Assembly: GCA_045119035.1 (NCBI GenBank)
Contig: JBGVCU010000004.1
Location: forward strand, 1 to 64,000
From: CAYVQA01 sp045119035
GTDB taxonomy: Bacteria; Bacillota_I; Bacilli_A; ML615J-28; CAG-313
Length of the DNA: 64,000 nt
Direction: 5' to 3'
In this document: piece after piece, positions 1 through 8,783 of the stretch
Position numbering within the stretch: position 1 is the stretch's first letter
How the letters are laid out: every line of letters begins with the position of its first letter
Position numbers and translations under genes: made by a program
Notes under the pieces: generated by a model
The model's database searches: none
What the model saw: the letters and a program-made list of their open reading frames with translations, nothing else
Told to the model about the DNA's origin: nothing

Positions 1-98
1 TAATAGAATATATTGAATTTTATAATAACAAAAGATTTCAAGCCATATTAAAAAGCTTGACTCCGATTGAATATCGAAATCAAGCTTTATTGGCGTAA
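1..98 (+). CDS. IS3/IS150-family transposase, C-terminal fragment
   Basis: Only the last 31 codons are present (reading frame from base 3, TAA stop at 96-98). The peptide reads IEYIEFYNNKRFQAILKSLT and then PIEYRNQALLA. This is the typical C-terminal signature of IS3-family orfB transposases (YNxKR...LTPxEYR) following the rve/DDE integrase core. The catalytic domain is off the left edge, so integrity of the element cannot be judged. Assignment to the IS3 family is firm from the motif; the subgroup is not. Confidence 0.75.
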   Translation, partial: IEYIEFYNNKRFQAILKSLTPIEYRNQALLA

Positions 99-141
99 AT
101 TTTTATTTTTATTATCTGTCCACTTGACAGACATCAGTTCA
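1..141 (+). mobile_element. Right end of an IS3-family insertion sequence (partial)
   Basis: The window opens inside the last codons of a transposase and then runs into a short non-coding tail. The tail holds TGTCCACTTGACAGACATCA at 117-136, followed by GTTCA to 141. That pattern resembles the terminal inverted repeats of IS150/IS3-type elements, but the left end lies outside the window, so the repeat cannot be paired here. The boundary at 141 is an estimate. Confidence 0.6.
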
Positions 142-159
142 TTTCTACACCCTTTATTT

Positions 160-2001
160 TTATTCTAATACAATAGTTATAACTGGTACAACACCAAGAG
201 ATGATCTATTTACATAATCAAATTTTACAACACCATCAGTACCCACATACATAGATCCTGTTGAGTTTTCTAAGTATGGGCTTCTTAATGAGAAAGCACA
301 ACCGTTTGAGTATTCACATCCTAATGCTTTTGAATAATCACTTGCATCAATTTTTGTTAATACTGAATGATACATACTAAATTCAGCACTAGATAAAATA
401 TAAACATTATCGTTTGTATCATTTGATGAATAAATGTTATCACTAGAATTTTTTACTAATGAAGTTTTAATATATTCTTTAGCTATATCATTAAATGCAA
501 GGTTATAGAATTCATTATTTAGGAATTCTCTAATTGTAGAATATTCATAATTATTTGAATAAATCTTATCAGAATTTGAATGACCTAAAGTTGTATAATT
601 AAATTCTAAAGTATCAATTGAAATATCAGCAATAATAGTATAACTATTTCCATTTTGATTTAATAAGTTCCATTTAATAGGATCATATCTAAAGAAATAT
701 ATATTATTTATATAATAACCATTATTATCTTGGAAAGAATTAACATCTGTTGAAGCTTTATCAGTATGATCTGCTCTATAACCTGTAAAATATACAGCTC
801 TATATTTAAAATTATCTAAAACAATATCTTTATACCACATTTGTTCTTCTTTAACTAAATCCGCATATCCATAGCCAATCCAAGATCCAGGTTTAGTTGC
901 ACTAGGAGCAGCTCCAGCTAAGCTAGTTAAAGCGTCAATTAATACTTGATTTGTTACTTTATGTTGTGGATACATACCTAATACATATTTACCTTCTGTA
1001 GCTAAATAGAAAGGTTCTCCATTAAATAACAATTCTTTGCAGTAATCACAATAATGATCATTATTTTCATCACTATGAGGAATAACAGGTACATCAATTT
1101 CTTTTAAAACACCATCACACTCTAAGCAATTAATTCTATTTACACCATGTTCAATACAAGTAGGAGCTAAATACACATATTCTTCTCCTTGAGTATGTTT
1201 TGTCATTTTAATAGTTTGTTGTTCTTCGAATCTACATAATTCTCTTAAACAATATCTTTCTTGTAAACCAGTTGAAGTACATGTAGCATTAGATAATACT
1301 ACCCATTCAGAATAATCATGTTTTAACGCAGGAATATCTTGGTTAGACATAACTTTATGACACATTGTACATTCTGTATGTTTTTTACCTTTATTAACAC
1401 AATCAGCTTCAGTATCGATAATCCATTCACCAGCTTCATGATCAATTTTATCTACTTTAATATTTTCAACATAACCACAACCATCTCTTAAACATGCTTT
1501 TTGATTTAGTCCATCTTCTGTACATGTTGGTTCAGTGATTACTTCTTCTTCGCCAAAATTATGACCTAAAGCTTTTAATTTACGAGTACTAGAAACACCA
1601 CAATCACATAATAATTCTTGTTGACCATCTGTAGTACATGTAGGTAAAACTTCACTAATTACAACATAATTATGATACATTTCAGCTTTATTTGAACTAT
1701 GAACAACTAATTTAATATCGAAACTAACTTCAAAACCTTCATATATATATGAAATAGTAACAACACCTGGAGTATTTAATTTAGCTTTTTCTGATTCAGG
1801 TAAAGAACTTTCTTTAACAAACATTCTAGTAGTACTTGAATCAGTCCATGATAATTCTAATTGAATATTAGCACCATCAAAATTACCAATCACAACTTCT
1901 TCAGGTAGATTTGCTACACTTACACCAGTTACCTTGTTAGCAGCGCATCCATATAAACATAAAAACAATAACATTACAATAAATATATATGTTTTTTTCA
2001 T
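160..2001 (-). CDS. Lipoprotein with Cys-rich repeats and a DUF6273-type domain (paralogue A)
   Basis: A 613-residue predicted surface lipoprotein. It starts with a signal peptide and lipobox ending LYGC (Cys19). Residues ~40-105 are a beta-rich domain. Residues ~120-310 carry five imperfect repeats with the pattern ATCTxxGxxxxxCxxCG, each followed by H/W residues, resembling zinc-knuckle-like spacer repeats of gut Firmicute surface proteins. The C-terminal ~280 residues (YPQHKVT..., IKWNLLNQNG, EYSTIREFLNNEFYNLAFN, SLRSPYL) match the DUF6273 layout as I remember it. The next gene upstream (2045-3727) is a paralogue 43 bp away in the same direction, so the two probably form an operon. Start supported by AAAGGATGAATTAAATG. 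Function unknown; no enzyme motif is visible. Confidence 0.75.
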   Translation of the reverse strand: MKKTYIFIVMLLFLCLYGCAANKVTGVSVANLPEEVVIGNFDGANIQLELSWTDSSTTRMFVKESSLPESEKAKLNTPGVVTISYIYEGFEVSFDIKLVVHSSNKAEMYHNYVVISEVLPTCTTDGQQELLCDCGVSSTRKLKALGHNFGEEEVITEPTCTEDGLNQKACLRDGCGYVENIKVDKIDHEAGEWIIDTEADCVNKGKKHTECTMCHKVMSNQDIPALKHDYSEWVVLSNATCTSTGLQERYCLRELCRFEEQQTIKMTKHTQGEEYVYLAPTCIEHGVNRINCLECDGVLKEIDVPVIPHSDENNDHYCDYCKELLFNGEPFYLATEGKYVLGMYPQHKVTNQVLIDALTSLAGAAPSATKPGSWIGYGYADLVKEEQMWYKDIVLDNFKYRAVYFTGYRADHTDKASTDVNSFQDNNGYYINNIYFFRYDPIKWNLLNQNGNSYTIIADISIDTLEFNYTTLGHSNSDKIYSNNYEYSTIREFLNNEFYNLAFNDIAKEYIKTSLVKNSSDNIYSSNDTNDNVYILSSAEFSMYHSVLTKIDASDYSKALGCEYSNGCAFSLRSPYLENSTGSMYVGTDGVVKFDYVNRSSLGVVPVITIVLE

Positions 2002-2044
2002 TTAATTCATCCTTTCTTCTATTTTCTTATTTAGATGAATCTAA

Positions 2045-3727
2045 TTAGGCTAATTTAACCCAGATCGCTGGAACAATACCACGATATGTAGTATACACAC
2101 GATAGTGTTCTACTGCTCCAGTAACACTTACATAAGAAACAGATTTATCATCTTTATAGTCAGGAGTTCTTAAAGCCCATTGATAAGTACCAACTGAAGG
2201 GTCTTTTGAAGAACATCCTTGGATTTTAGCATAATCAGAAGCTTTCATTTGACGATTTTCATCTGCTTCATAATTTGTTGTAAATCCATATTCAGCTTTA
2301 ACAGTTTCATATTTAGATAATAAGAATACCTTATCATATGTATTATTTGAAGTATATAGAACTTGTTCTCCATGAGGAAGAGCTTCTTTATTTTGAATAT
2401 ATGCTTCAATAATATATGATTTTTCAATATCATTAAACGCTGTATTATAGAATGTTGAATTTAACCAATTTCTAATATGAGAATATTCATAATTATTAGC
2501 ATAAACTGTTTGTCCATCTTGTGATGTAATTTCATAAGTTGGATTGAATTCTTGAGAATCTAAAATTAAATCAGCTAACAATAAAGCTTTATTATCGTCA
2601 GAAATTAATACACGCCATAAAATTGGTTTATATTCGAAGAAATAAACATTAGATACATAATATCCATTATCATCTTGATAAGATGAATTTGCATTTGAAA
2701 CATTAGTTGTCCAGTTAGGACGATAGCTTGTAAAGTATACAGCACGATATTTAGTTCCATTTAATACTAAATCTTTATGCCACATATAATCAGCGCTATT
2801 ATCAGAATAAATATAATATTCATAACTTGTCCATCCTTTAGCATCTTCTGCTGAAGGTAAATCGCCAGCCATAAATAGTAAAGTACTGTAAACATCTTGA
2901 GCAGTAACAGCTTTTTGAGGATAATATCCAAATTGAACTTTGCCACCAACTTCTACAATTGGATTATTTAATTTAATTTCTGCTTCACATAAATCACATA
3001 CATTGTTAGTATCTTCATCTGTATGAGTATTTAAACTTTCGTTTCTGTATAATACTGTTTCACAAGTTGTACATTCTACATGTGATGCACCATTAGTTGT
3101 ACATGTTGCTTCTGTATCAACAATCCATTCACTATGAGTGTGTCCAAGCGGAGCAAGATCTTCATTTTCAAAATATTGACATCCATTATTTAAGCAATGT
3201 CTTTCTTTTTCACCATATTCTTCACATGTAGCTTCAGTAATTACAGTCCAATCAGATAAATTATGGTTAGTTGCTGCAATTTCTTCTTTTAAAGGAGTGC
3301 CGCATGCACAAACTGATACTGTATATCCTTTATTTACACAATTAGAATTAACTGTATACATTAAAACATAGTCGTGTTCACAAGATTTAATTTCATCAGT
3401 TTCTTCAATAATTTCAAATTGTAAAGAAATATCATAACCTTGATATAGATATTCAATAACTACATCTCCAGTTTGATCTAGTTTTTGTTGTTGTTTTAAA
3501 GGTAAATCAGATACTTTAAAATCTACATATGAAACGTTTGAATTATTATATGTAATTTTATATTGAATTCCATATCTTTCTAAATCACCATTTAATACTT
3601 TTGCAGGAGAGTAAGTTAATTCTAATGAAATAATAGATTCATCTTTTTCTTCAATAGAAGGTTGACTACTACATCCAAAAAGTAAAAACAAAGCTAGAAT
3701 TGTTAATAATAAGTAAGCTTTTTTCAT
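2045..3727 (-). CDS. Lipoprotein with Cys-rich repeats and a DUF6273-type domain (paralogue B)
   Basis: A 560-residue paralogue of the next gene downstream. It has a lipobox ending LFGC (Cys19), a beta-rich region, about four repeats of the ATCxxxGxxxxxC type (residues ~120-245) and a DUF6273-type C-terminal domain (YPQKAVT, PILWRVLI, EYSHIRNWLNSTFYNTAFND, WALRTPDY). It is the first gene of the pair. The strong similarity in domain order, with fewer repeats than paralogue A, points to tandem duplication and repeat-number change. Location is predicted at the outer face of the membrane. The ORFs at 2245-2433 and 2767-2949 are frame shadows inside it. Confidence 0.75.
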   Translation of the reverse strand: MKKAYLLLTILALFLLFGCSSQPSIEEKDESIISLELTYSPAKVLNGDLERYGIQYKITYNNSNVSYVDFKVSDLPLKQQQKLDQTGDVVIEYLYQGYDISLQFEIIEETDEIKSCEHDYVLMYTVNSNCVNKGYTVSVCACGTPLKEEIAATNHNLSDWTVITEATCEEYGEKERHCLNNGCQYFENEDLAPLGHTHSEWIVDTEATCTTNGASHVECTTCETVLYRNESLNTHTDEDTNNVCDLCEAEIKLNNPIVEVGGKVQFGYYPQKAVTAQDVYSTLLFMAGDLPSAEDAKGWTSYEYYIYSDNSADYMWHKDLVLNGTKYRAVYFTSYRPNWTTNVSNANSSYQDDNGYYVSNVYFFEYKPILWRVLISDDNKALLLADLILDSQEFNPTYEITSQDGQTVYANNYEYSHIRNWLNSTFYNTAFNDIEKSYIIEAYIQNKEALPHGEQVLYTSNNTYDKVFLLSKYETVKAEYGFTTNYEADENRQMKASDYAKIQGCSSKDPSVGTYQWALRTPDYKDDKSVSYVSVTGAVEHYRVYTTYRGIVPAIWVKLA

Positions 3728-3831
3728 ATACTTTCTTTCCTCATTTCGTTTATATATATTAATACATTATAATTATACACTTATATCGAAAAAAAGTCTA
3801 ATGATATATTATTTTTTTTATAAAATTAAAA

Positions 3832-3864
3832 AATAGATATAGTATTATTAATACTATATCTATT
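3832..3864. terminator. Strong hairpin terminator between prs operon and lipoprotein genes
   Basis: A perfect 16-bp inverted repeat (AATAGATATAGTATTA and its complement) separated by one base, flanked by A-runs on the left and T-runs on the right. It ends the minus-strand prs operon just before base 3874 and could act in both directions. Confidence 0.75.
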
Positions 3865-3873
3865 ATTTTTTTA

Positions 3874-4056
3874 TTATTTTAACTTAACAGCATTCTTATA
3901 TTGCTTTACTTTATAAGAATTACGAAAATAATCTTTATCTACGGAATAAGCTTTATCAAGCACTTCTTTATATTCTTCAATTTTTTCGTATGTATTAATA
4001 CGTTTACTAATTCTAAATTCAACTGTTTCTTTATTTTCTTGATAATATGGTTTCAT
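3874..4056 (-). CDS. Small hypothetical protein downstream of prs
   Basis: A 60-residue charged, Lys/Tyr/Glu-rich peptide without signal peptide or membrane segment. It begins 2 bp after the prs stop codon and is followed at once by the strong terminator at 3832-3864, so it would be the last gene of the DUF697-prs transcript. The Shine-Dalgarno match is weak (GAAAGAAAATAAAAATG). I do not recognise a family. Position and orientation favour a real gene; its shortness and biased composition leave doubt. Confidence 0.45.
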   Translation of the reverse strand: MKPYYQENKETVEFRISKRINTYEKIEEYKEVLDKAYSVDKDYFRNSYKVKQYKNAVKLK

Positions 4057-4058
4057 TT

Positions 4059-5024
4059 TTATTTTCTTTCGTAATCAAATAATCCAGAAACTGGTTTATC
4101 ATCGATAATATTCATAATACCTTGTCCAATTAACGGAGCAATAGACAATGTTACAATTTTTGGACAAATAGCTTTTTTAGCAGTTAAATCTAAAGAATCA
4201 GTACATACAAGTTCAATAATCTCACTATCATTAATTTTATCACAAGCAGTACCTGATAGTAATGCATGTGTACAACATGCATATACATTTTTAGCACCTT
4301 GTGATTTTATATAGTTAGCAACAATAGTTAAAGTTCCAGCAGTATCAACCATATCATCAATTAAGATACAATTTTTACCTTTAACTTCCCCAATCATATT
4401 CATAATCTCAGCTTGATTTGGTTTAGGTCTACGTTTATCAGCAATTGCAATAGGAGCATTAAGTGCTAAAGCAAGACGTCTAGCACGAGTTGTTCCACCG
4501 TGGTCAGGTGAAACTACAACTATATCATCAAGCCCTTTATCTAAAAAGTACTCAGCAAAAATAGGCATTGCGAAGAAATTATCGATTGGTATATTAAAGA
4601 ATCCTTGAATTTGATCAGCGTGTAAATCTAAGCATAATACACGATGAGCACCAGCTGCTTGAAGTAAATCAGCAATTAATTTTGCAGAAATTGGTTGACG
4701 AGCTCTTGCTTTTCTATCTTGTCTTGAATATCCATAATATGGCATAATTACATTAATTCTATATGCAGATGCACGTTTTAATGCATCAATCATAATTAAA
4801 AGTTCCATATAATGATCATTTACTGGACTACATGTTGTTTGAACAACAAACACTTCATGTCCACGAACTGTTTCATTAATATTAATTTGTACTTCTCCAT
4901 CAGCAAATGTTTTAACTTCACATTCTGAAAGTTCAACACCAATGTAATCAGCAATATCTTTTGCAAGTTGCTTATTAGAATTTAATGCAAATACTTTAAT
5001 TTTTTTACCATGAATAGTTGCCAT
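4059..5024 (-). CDS. prs: Ribose-phosphate pyrophosphokinase
   Basis: Makes PRPP from ribose-5-phosphate and ATP for purine, pyrimidine, histidine and NAD synthesis; cytosolic hexamer in this family. The 321 residues match the usual class I length. Visible motifs are the ATP-site region PYYGYSRQDRKARARQPISA, the metal-binding DLHADQIQGFF, and the PRPP loop NCILIDDMVDTAGTL near residues 215-230. It follows the DUF697 gene by a single base, so the two are co-transcribed. In Bacillus prs follows spoVG-glmU; here spoVG is nearby but glmU is missing from between them. Start backed by GAGGTAGATTAATATG. Confidence 0.97.
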   Translation of the reverse strand: MATIHGKKIKVFALNSNKQLAKDIADYIGVELSECEVKTFADGEVQININETVRGHEVFVVQTTCSPVNDHYMELLIMIDALKRASAYRINVIMPYYGYSRQDRKARARQPISAKLIADLLQAAGAHRVLCLDLHADQIQGFFNIPIDNFFAMPIFAEYFLDKGLDDIVVVSPDHGGTTRARRLALALNAPIAIADKRRPKPNQAEIMNMIGEVKGKNCILIDDMVDTAGTLTIVANYIKSQGAKNVYACCTHALLSGTACDKINDSEIIELVCTDSLDLTAKKAICPKIVTLSIAPLIGQGIMNIIDDKPVSGLFDYERK

Positions 5025-5025
5025 A

Positions 5026-5955
5026 TTAATCTACCTCATATTCTTCATTATTTTTATTTTTTCTATTAAATATATTTCTTATTTTATCAGGAAATATATG
5101 TATTCCACTACTAATAACTGTTGGAATCATTTTAGATGATTCTTTAAAAGAATCAATTCTAATTTGCTTTTTAGACTTAATAGGTGAATCATTAAATAAA
5201 TACTTTCTAGTAATAACTCCAATTCTAAGTGTTAAAAAAGCATTAGATATACCTTGAACTAAACTACCAGTTAAAGTTTTTAAAAAAGGAATATCATTTA
5301 AAATACTAGTTGATGCTGTAGGGAAAACTTCATTAAAATCTAAATCTTCAATACCTTCAGTAATTAATGCAGTACCTAATACATTAACAGCAAGTTTTCC
5401 TAAATTTTTATAACTAGGTCTAAATCCACACTTTTCAACTATTTCTTTAATCATTTTAATATTAACAACAAGCATTGTTCCCATATCCATTTTGCTATTT
5501 TGAGAAATTGCTGTTGAAATCATTACTCTTTTAGCATGTCTAATAATAATTTTATTAATTTCTTTTTTAATATCATTATTATATACTTTATTAAGTTCGA
5601 GTCTTAAAGTATCTTTATTTTTAAGCCCATTATTTAAATTAACAATAGAATTCTTATTTAAATTACCTTTTTTAAGTAAATTCTTTGCTACTTTCTTATA
5701 GGTTCTACGAGCTTTCTTAGAATCCTCTAAAGATGTTGGAATCTTAAAAGTAGGACTAAAAACTATTATTAATATCGGGTTGACTATTAAAAAATAAATA
5801 ACAATCCCACTAAAAACATAAAATATAACAGATAATGTATAATTAACTTTTGCTATCTTATCACCAATAGAAATCATATTTCCAATTAACATTAGTAATA
5901 TTACAATAACAGCACCAATACCTATACAAATCCAAAAAAACTTATTCTTTTTCAT
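5026..5955 (-). CDS. DUF697 (YcjF-like) membrane protein
   Basis: A 309-residue protein with two N-terminal membrane segments (residues ~7-27 and ~40-66). A basic stretch follows (KKARRTYKKVAKNLLKKGNL) and then a C-terminal DUF697-like region with small hydrophobic helices and RVMISTAISQNSKMDMG. DUF697 proteins occur in many bacteria and are often linked to GTPases or to envelope stress, but no function is settled. Here it heads the transcript that carries prs, with a strong promoter and a leader hairpin upstream. The start is backed by AAAGGATATATTAATG. Family call is from motif memory. Confidence 0.7.
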   Translation of the reverse strand: MKKNKFFWICIGIGAVIVILLMLIGNMISIGDKIAKVNYTLSVIFYVFSGIVIYFLIVNPILIIVFSPTFKIPTSLEDSKKARRTYKKVAKNLLKKGNLNKNSIVNLNNGLKNKDTLRLELNKVYNNDIKKEINKIIIRHAKRVMISTAISQNSKMDMGTMLVVNIKMIKEIVEKCGFRPSYKNLGKLAVNVLGTALITEGIEDLDFNEVFPTASTSILNDIPFLKTLTGSLVQGISNAFLTLRIGVITRKYLFNDSPIKSKKQIRIDSFKESSKMIPTVISSGIHIFPDKIRNIFNRKNKNNEEYEVD

Positions 5956-5985
5956 TAATATATCCTTTATAATTAAAATTTGATG

Positions 5986-6010
5986 TTGCTATTATATATA
6001 TTAATAGCAA
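5986..6010. repeat. Perfect 9-bp inverted repeat in the DUF697-prs leader
   Basis: TTGCTATTA (5986-5994) and TAATAGCAA (6002-6010) are exact complements around a 7-base loop. They lie between the promoter at 6052-6080 and the start codon, so they would form a stable hairpin in the 5' leader. It could be a protein operator or an RNA stabiliser; nothing else shows its role. Confidence 0.5.
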
Positions 6011-6051
6011 ATAATTATGTTTTTACAAACACTTTCCTATGATACAATTTT

Positions 6052-6080
6052 ATTATACACTATTATATATTTTTTTTCAA
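6052..6080 (-). promoter_or_regulatory. SigA-type promoter of DUF697-prs operon
   Basis: Read on the minus strand: TTGAAA (6075-6080), exactly 17 bases, then TATAAT (6052-6057). Transcription would begin about 90 bases before the DUF697 start codon. Confidence 0.75.
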
Positions 6081-6122
6081 GAAAAATAAAATATATATTT
6101 TTTTATTAATTCTAAATAAAAG

Positions 6123-6155
6123 AAAACCATTTGATATATTATATCAAACGGTTTT
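6123..6155. terminator. Hairpin terminator downstream of spoVG
   Basis: Inverted repeat AAAACC-A-TTTGATAT / ATATCAAA-C-GGTTTT with a 3-base loop. On the minus strand it is followed by TTTTCTTTTATTT. It is the second hairpin after spoVG and insulates it from the prs promoter. Confidence 0.65.
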
Positions 6156-6201
6156 ATAATTGTTTAGTTTTATAAACTTTTAGTTATTATAATATAAGTG
6201 A

Positions 6202-6233
6202 AAAGCAAACCTACTTATTTGTAGATTTGCTTT
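6202..6233. terminator. Hairpin terminator immediately after spoVG
   Basis: AAAGCAAA-C-CTAC pairs with GTAG-A-TTTGCTTT around a 6-base loop, ending 8 bases before the spoVG stop. The longer T-run is on the plus-strand side, so it may act in both directions. Confidence 0.55.
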
Positions 6234-6240
6234 ATTTTTT

Positions 6241-6510
6241 TTATTCTAATTCTTTTTTTGCTTCTTCTTCGTATTTGGCTAATACTAATTTTTCTAATTC
6301 TTCGCGTGCTTCTAAGTTAATTGGATGAGCAACATCTCTAAATTCACCATCAGAGACTTTTCTACTAGGCATTGCAACAAACAATCCTTCTCTTCCTTCA
6401 ATAATTCTTAACTCATGAACAGCAAACGCATCATCAATTGTAATTGATGCAACTCCTTTTAAACGGTTGTTAGTCGATAAAATACGTACTCTAACATCTG
6501 TTATCTTCAT
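6241..6510 (-). CDS. spoVG: SpoVG regulator
   Basis: Small nucleic-acid-binding protein first known from sporulation in Bacillus and also affecting septation, virulence and mRNA binding in other Firmicutes. The 89-residue product starting MKITDVRVRILSTNNRLKG matches the family through IDDAFAVHELRIIEG, GLFVAMPSRKVSDGEFRDVAHPIN and the charged C-terminal helix. The open frame runs 22 codons further upstream, but AAAGGAGAATTGCACATG selects the start at 6510. It has its own promoter and terminators. Nearby ispE, yabG and ksgA reproduce the Bacillus neighbourhood. Confidence 0.96.
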   Translation of the reverse strand: MKITDVRVRILSTNNRLKGVASITIDDAFAVHELRIIEGREGLFVAMPSRKVSDGEFRDVAHPINLEAREELEKLVLAKYEEEAKKELE

Positions 6511-6547
6511 GTGCAATTCTCCTTTAACCTTTATTCTATTCACATAT

Positions 6548-6576
6548 ATTATAACAAATGAAAACGTTTTTAGCAA
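6548..6576 (-). promoter_or_regulatory. Promoter of spoVG
   Basis: On the minus strand: TTGCTA (6571-6576), 17 bases, then TGT-TATAAT (6548-6553) with an extended -10 TGn. Leader about 30 bases. This is a SigA-type site; in Bacillus spoVG is SigH-driven, and I see no clear SigH match here. Confidence 0.7.
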
Positions 6577-6596
6577 ATAATTTAATCATTTTTATT

Positions 6597-7103
6597 TTAT
6601 TTTAATGGAAAAAATCTAGAAGTAAGTTTTTTTGTAAATAAATTTCTAAGTTCTTCAAGATTTTCAACAGCATCTTTTTTGATTAACAAGATAGTTCTAA
6701 CATCAATTTGTACAAAGAAATATTTATCTTTTTCAATTACATTAGAAATATCTCCCCAAATATATGGATCTATATTTGATTTATCTTCTGTTGTAAATGA
6801 GTAATAAATAGTATCATTATTAAGTTCTACACAAATATCCCAAAAGTCTTCTTTCATACTTTTGTTTACGCTTTTTTTTATATATCCTTTATATAATATA
6901 GGAAGTAAAATTGTACCAATTAAACCTACAATTATAAAAAAGATACCTGCTCCATATTTATTATCCACAAAAGAAAGTATTGCTCCAATTAAAGAAACGA
7001 AAGCTATTACTAAAGTATTTCTTTTAAATTTATTATTTTTCTTATATAAATATAAATTTAAATTATAAAAGTCTTCTTTTGTTAATTTTTGATTAATAAT
7101 CAT
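6597..7103 (-). CDS. YcxB-like membrane protein
   Basis: A 168-residue protein with two close membrane segments (residues ~30-46 and ~52-70) and a C-terminal domain (ELNNDTIYYSFTTEDKSNI, WGDISNVIEKDKYFFVQID, ILLIKKDAVENLEEL). These match the YcxB-like C-terminal domain common in Firmicutes, a PH-like fold of unknown function. Its start overlaps the end of ispE by 11 bases and it has a strong AAGGAGGAAGTAAAAAATG site, so it is translated from the ispE transcript. The plus-strand ORF 6862-7068 is its shadow. Confidence 0.65.
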   Translation of the reverse strand: MIINQKLTKEDFYNLNLYLYKKNNKFKRNTLVIAFVSLIGAILSFVDNKYGAGIFFIIVGLIGTILLPILYKGYIKKSVNKSMKEDFWDICVELNNDTIYYSFTTEDKSNIDPYIWGDISNVIEKDKYFFVQIDVRTILLIKKDAVENLEELRNLFTKKLTSRFFPLK

Positions 7104-7908
7104 TTTTTACTTCCTCCTTGAAAATAAACCACTCTTTATTCTTTTTTAATTCATTATATATATATTCACTATTGTTTTTATCACTAAATAAAATATAAGT
7201 AGAGCCACTTCCACTCATTACAAGCCCTTTATGAGGTAAAGCACTTAAATAAGATTTAACATATAATAAATCTTTACTTACAGTAAAAGCAGCGTTTTCT
7301 AAATCATTATCTAGATAATTATATATATTACAGATATTATTTAAATCACTTTTATCTGAAAATATCTCATTATTTTTAAACACATCTTTAGTAGAAACAA
7401 ATATATTAGGATATATAATAAACATATCATCTTCTATATTTAAATCAGTTAAAGTAATATCTTCACCTGTTTTTCTTACAATTGCGGGATTATCAAATAA
7501 ACAATATGGAATATCAGCTCCAAATAAAAGTCCAATATTTATTAACTGAGCATTACTTAAATTTAACATATATGTTTCATTTAAATAATTCATGACAGAA
7601 GCACAATCAGCACTTCCTCCACCAAGACCAGCTCCTACTGGTATATTTTTTTCTATTATTATTTTAAAATTATCTTTTATATTATATTTATCTTGAAAAT
7701 ATTCAATAACTCTTAAAACTAAATTATCTTTTTCTGGATTTAAATTAGAATTTATATATATTAATTCATTTTTATCAGATACATTAATATCAATATAATC
7801 ACATAAACTAATTTTTTTATTAATCATTTCAAGTTCATGATAACCATTTTCATATTTACTTATACATTTTAGTCTTAAATTTATTTTAGCATATGCTGTT
7901 AGTTTCAT
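7093..7908 (-). CDS. ispE: 4-diphosphocytidyl-2-C-methyl-D-erythritol kinase
   Basis: GHMP-family kinase of the MEP pathway; phosphorylates CDP-methylerythritol on the way to isoprenoid precursors. The 271 residues contain the N-terminal AYAKINLRLK, the ATP loop PVGAGLGGGSADCASVMNYL (residues ~90-110) and the C-terminal glycine motif GLVMSGSGSTYILF. This implies isoprenoid synthesis through MEP rather than mevalonate. In Bacillus ispE likewise sits between ksgA-yabG and spoVG; the veg and sspF genes found there are absent here. Start backed by AGGTGATATTATG. Confidence 0.95.
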   Translation of the reverse strand: MKLTAYAKINLRLKCISKYENGYHELEMINKKISLCDYIDINVSDKNELIYINSNLNPEKDNLVLRVIEYFQDKYNIKDNFKIIIEKNIPVGAGLGGGSADCASVMNYLNETYMLNLSNAQLINIGLLFGADIPYCLFDNPAIVRKTGEDITLTDLNIEDDMFIIYPNIFVSTKDVFKNNEIFSDKSDLNNICNIYNYLDNDLENAAFTVSKDLLYVKSYLSALPHKGLVMSGSGSTYILFSDKNNSEYIYNELKKNKEWFIFKEEVKNDY

Positions 7909-7967
7909 AATATCACCTATATAATTATATCAAATTTTACAATATTATTCAGTACATATGATAAAAA

Positions 7968-7996
7968 GAGACTTCTACGATTATAGTAGTAGTCTC
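7968..7996 (-). terminator. Terminator overlapping the yabG stop codon
   Basis: GAGACTTCTAC (7968-7978) and GTAGTAGTCTC (7986-7996) pair with one mismatch. On the minus strand the stem is followed by TTTTTATC. The 3' end of yabG lies inside the stem. Confidence 0.6.
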
Positions 7997-8748
7997 ATTT
8001 TACCATTTGTTTCTATTCCACCTAGAGCATCTTTCCCATTTTCTATATATTTATATATATATTTAAAATCTACTCTTGCATCATATGGTGTTGTAGCTAC
8101 TTTGATTGCTGCAATTGCGGGGTCATATGTATGCGTATTAAGTCTTTTGGGGCTAGATGCAATATTTGCACCACTTCCAATTAATGCTTCAAAATGAGAT
8201 CCACATGCTCCAGCAATAATTACAACATCAGAAAAAGATTTTCTAATAATTCTTATTGTCTTTATAAAGTTATTACTATTTTTATAGTTATCTAAATCTT
8301 TAATATTACCACCATTATATTGATCATGTCCAGTTATTACAATAATATCTGGTGTAACTTGTTTAATTATTTCTTCAATATATATATACATTTGTTCTTC
8401 TTTTAAACATACCCCAATAGCACTTACACCCAAATCTTTATAAAGAGATAAACATTTATCTAATAATTCTTTATCCCCATCAATATGGAGTACCCTTCCA
8501 AATAAATATCTATTTGTCTTTCGGTGTTTTATGTTACTAAACAACTTTCTAACACTTGTTTCTTCTTTCTGTAATATATTCTGAATATATATTTCATCAA
8601 CTTTAATTAAATCTTCAATGCTACAGACCACTACTTGACGATTGTTTATTCCATATAATATATATATTCCATTGTTAAATTCTTTTATTTTATATAATAG
8701 ATTATCTTTTACTCTTTTATAAAGAACAATATCTCCTATATTATACAT
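7981..8748 (-). CDS. yabG: Sporulation peptidase YabG
   Basis: In Bacillus YabG is a SigK-controlled protease of the mother cell that trims spore coat proteins and prepares them for cross-linking. The 255 residues match the family: N-terminal KOW-like MYNIGDIVLYKRVKDNLLYK, then ITGHDQYNGGNIKDLDNYKN, VIIAGACGSHFEALIGSGAN, ASSPKRLNTHTYDPAIAA and the C-terminal LGGIETNGKMR. The longer frame to 8793 is rejected because GGTGAACTTATG sets the start at 8748 and matches the family N-terminus. Together with cwlJ, gerQ and bofA it is strong evidence for endospore formation. The gene retains the Bacillus position between ksgA and ispE. Confidence 0.92.
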   Translation of the reverse strand: MYNIGDIVLYKRVKDNLLYKIKEFNNGIYILYGINNRQVVVCSIEDLIKVDEIYIQNILQKEETSVRKLFSNIKHRKTNRYLFGRVLHIDGDKELLDKCLSLYKDLGVSAIGVCLKEEQMYIYIEEIIKQVTPDIIVITGHDQYNGGNIKDLDNYKNSNNFIKTIRIIRKSFSDVVIIAGACGSHFEALIGSGANIASSPKRLNTHTYDPAIAAIKVATTPYDARVDFKYIYKYIENGKDALGGIETNGKMRLLL

Positions 8749-8783
8749 AAGTTCACCATTATAGTATATGTATAATATATAAA

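Noticed and set aside
7958..8197. 79-residue plus-strand ORF
   Set aside because: Lies over the yabG 3' end and its terminator; no ribosome site or family.
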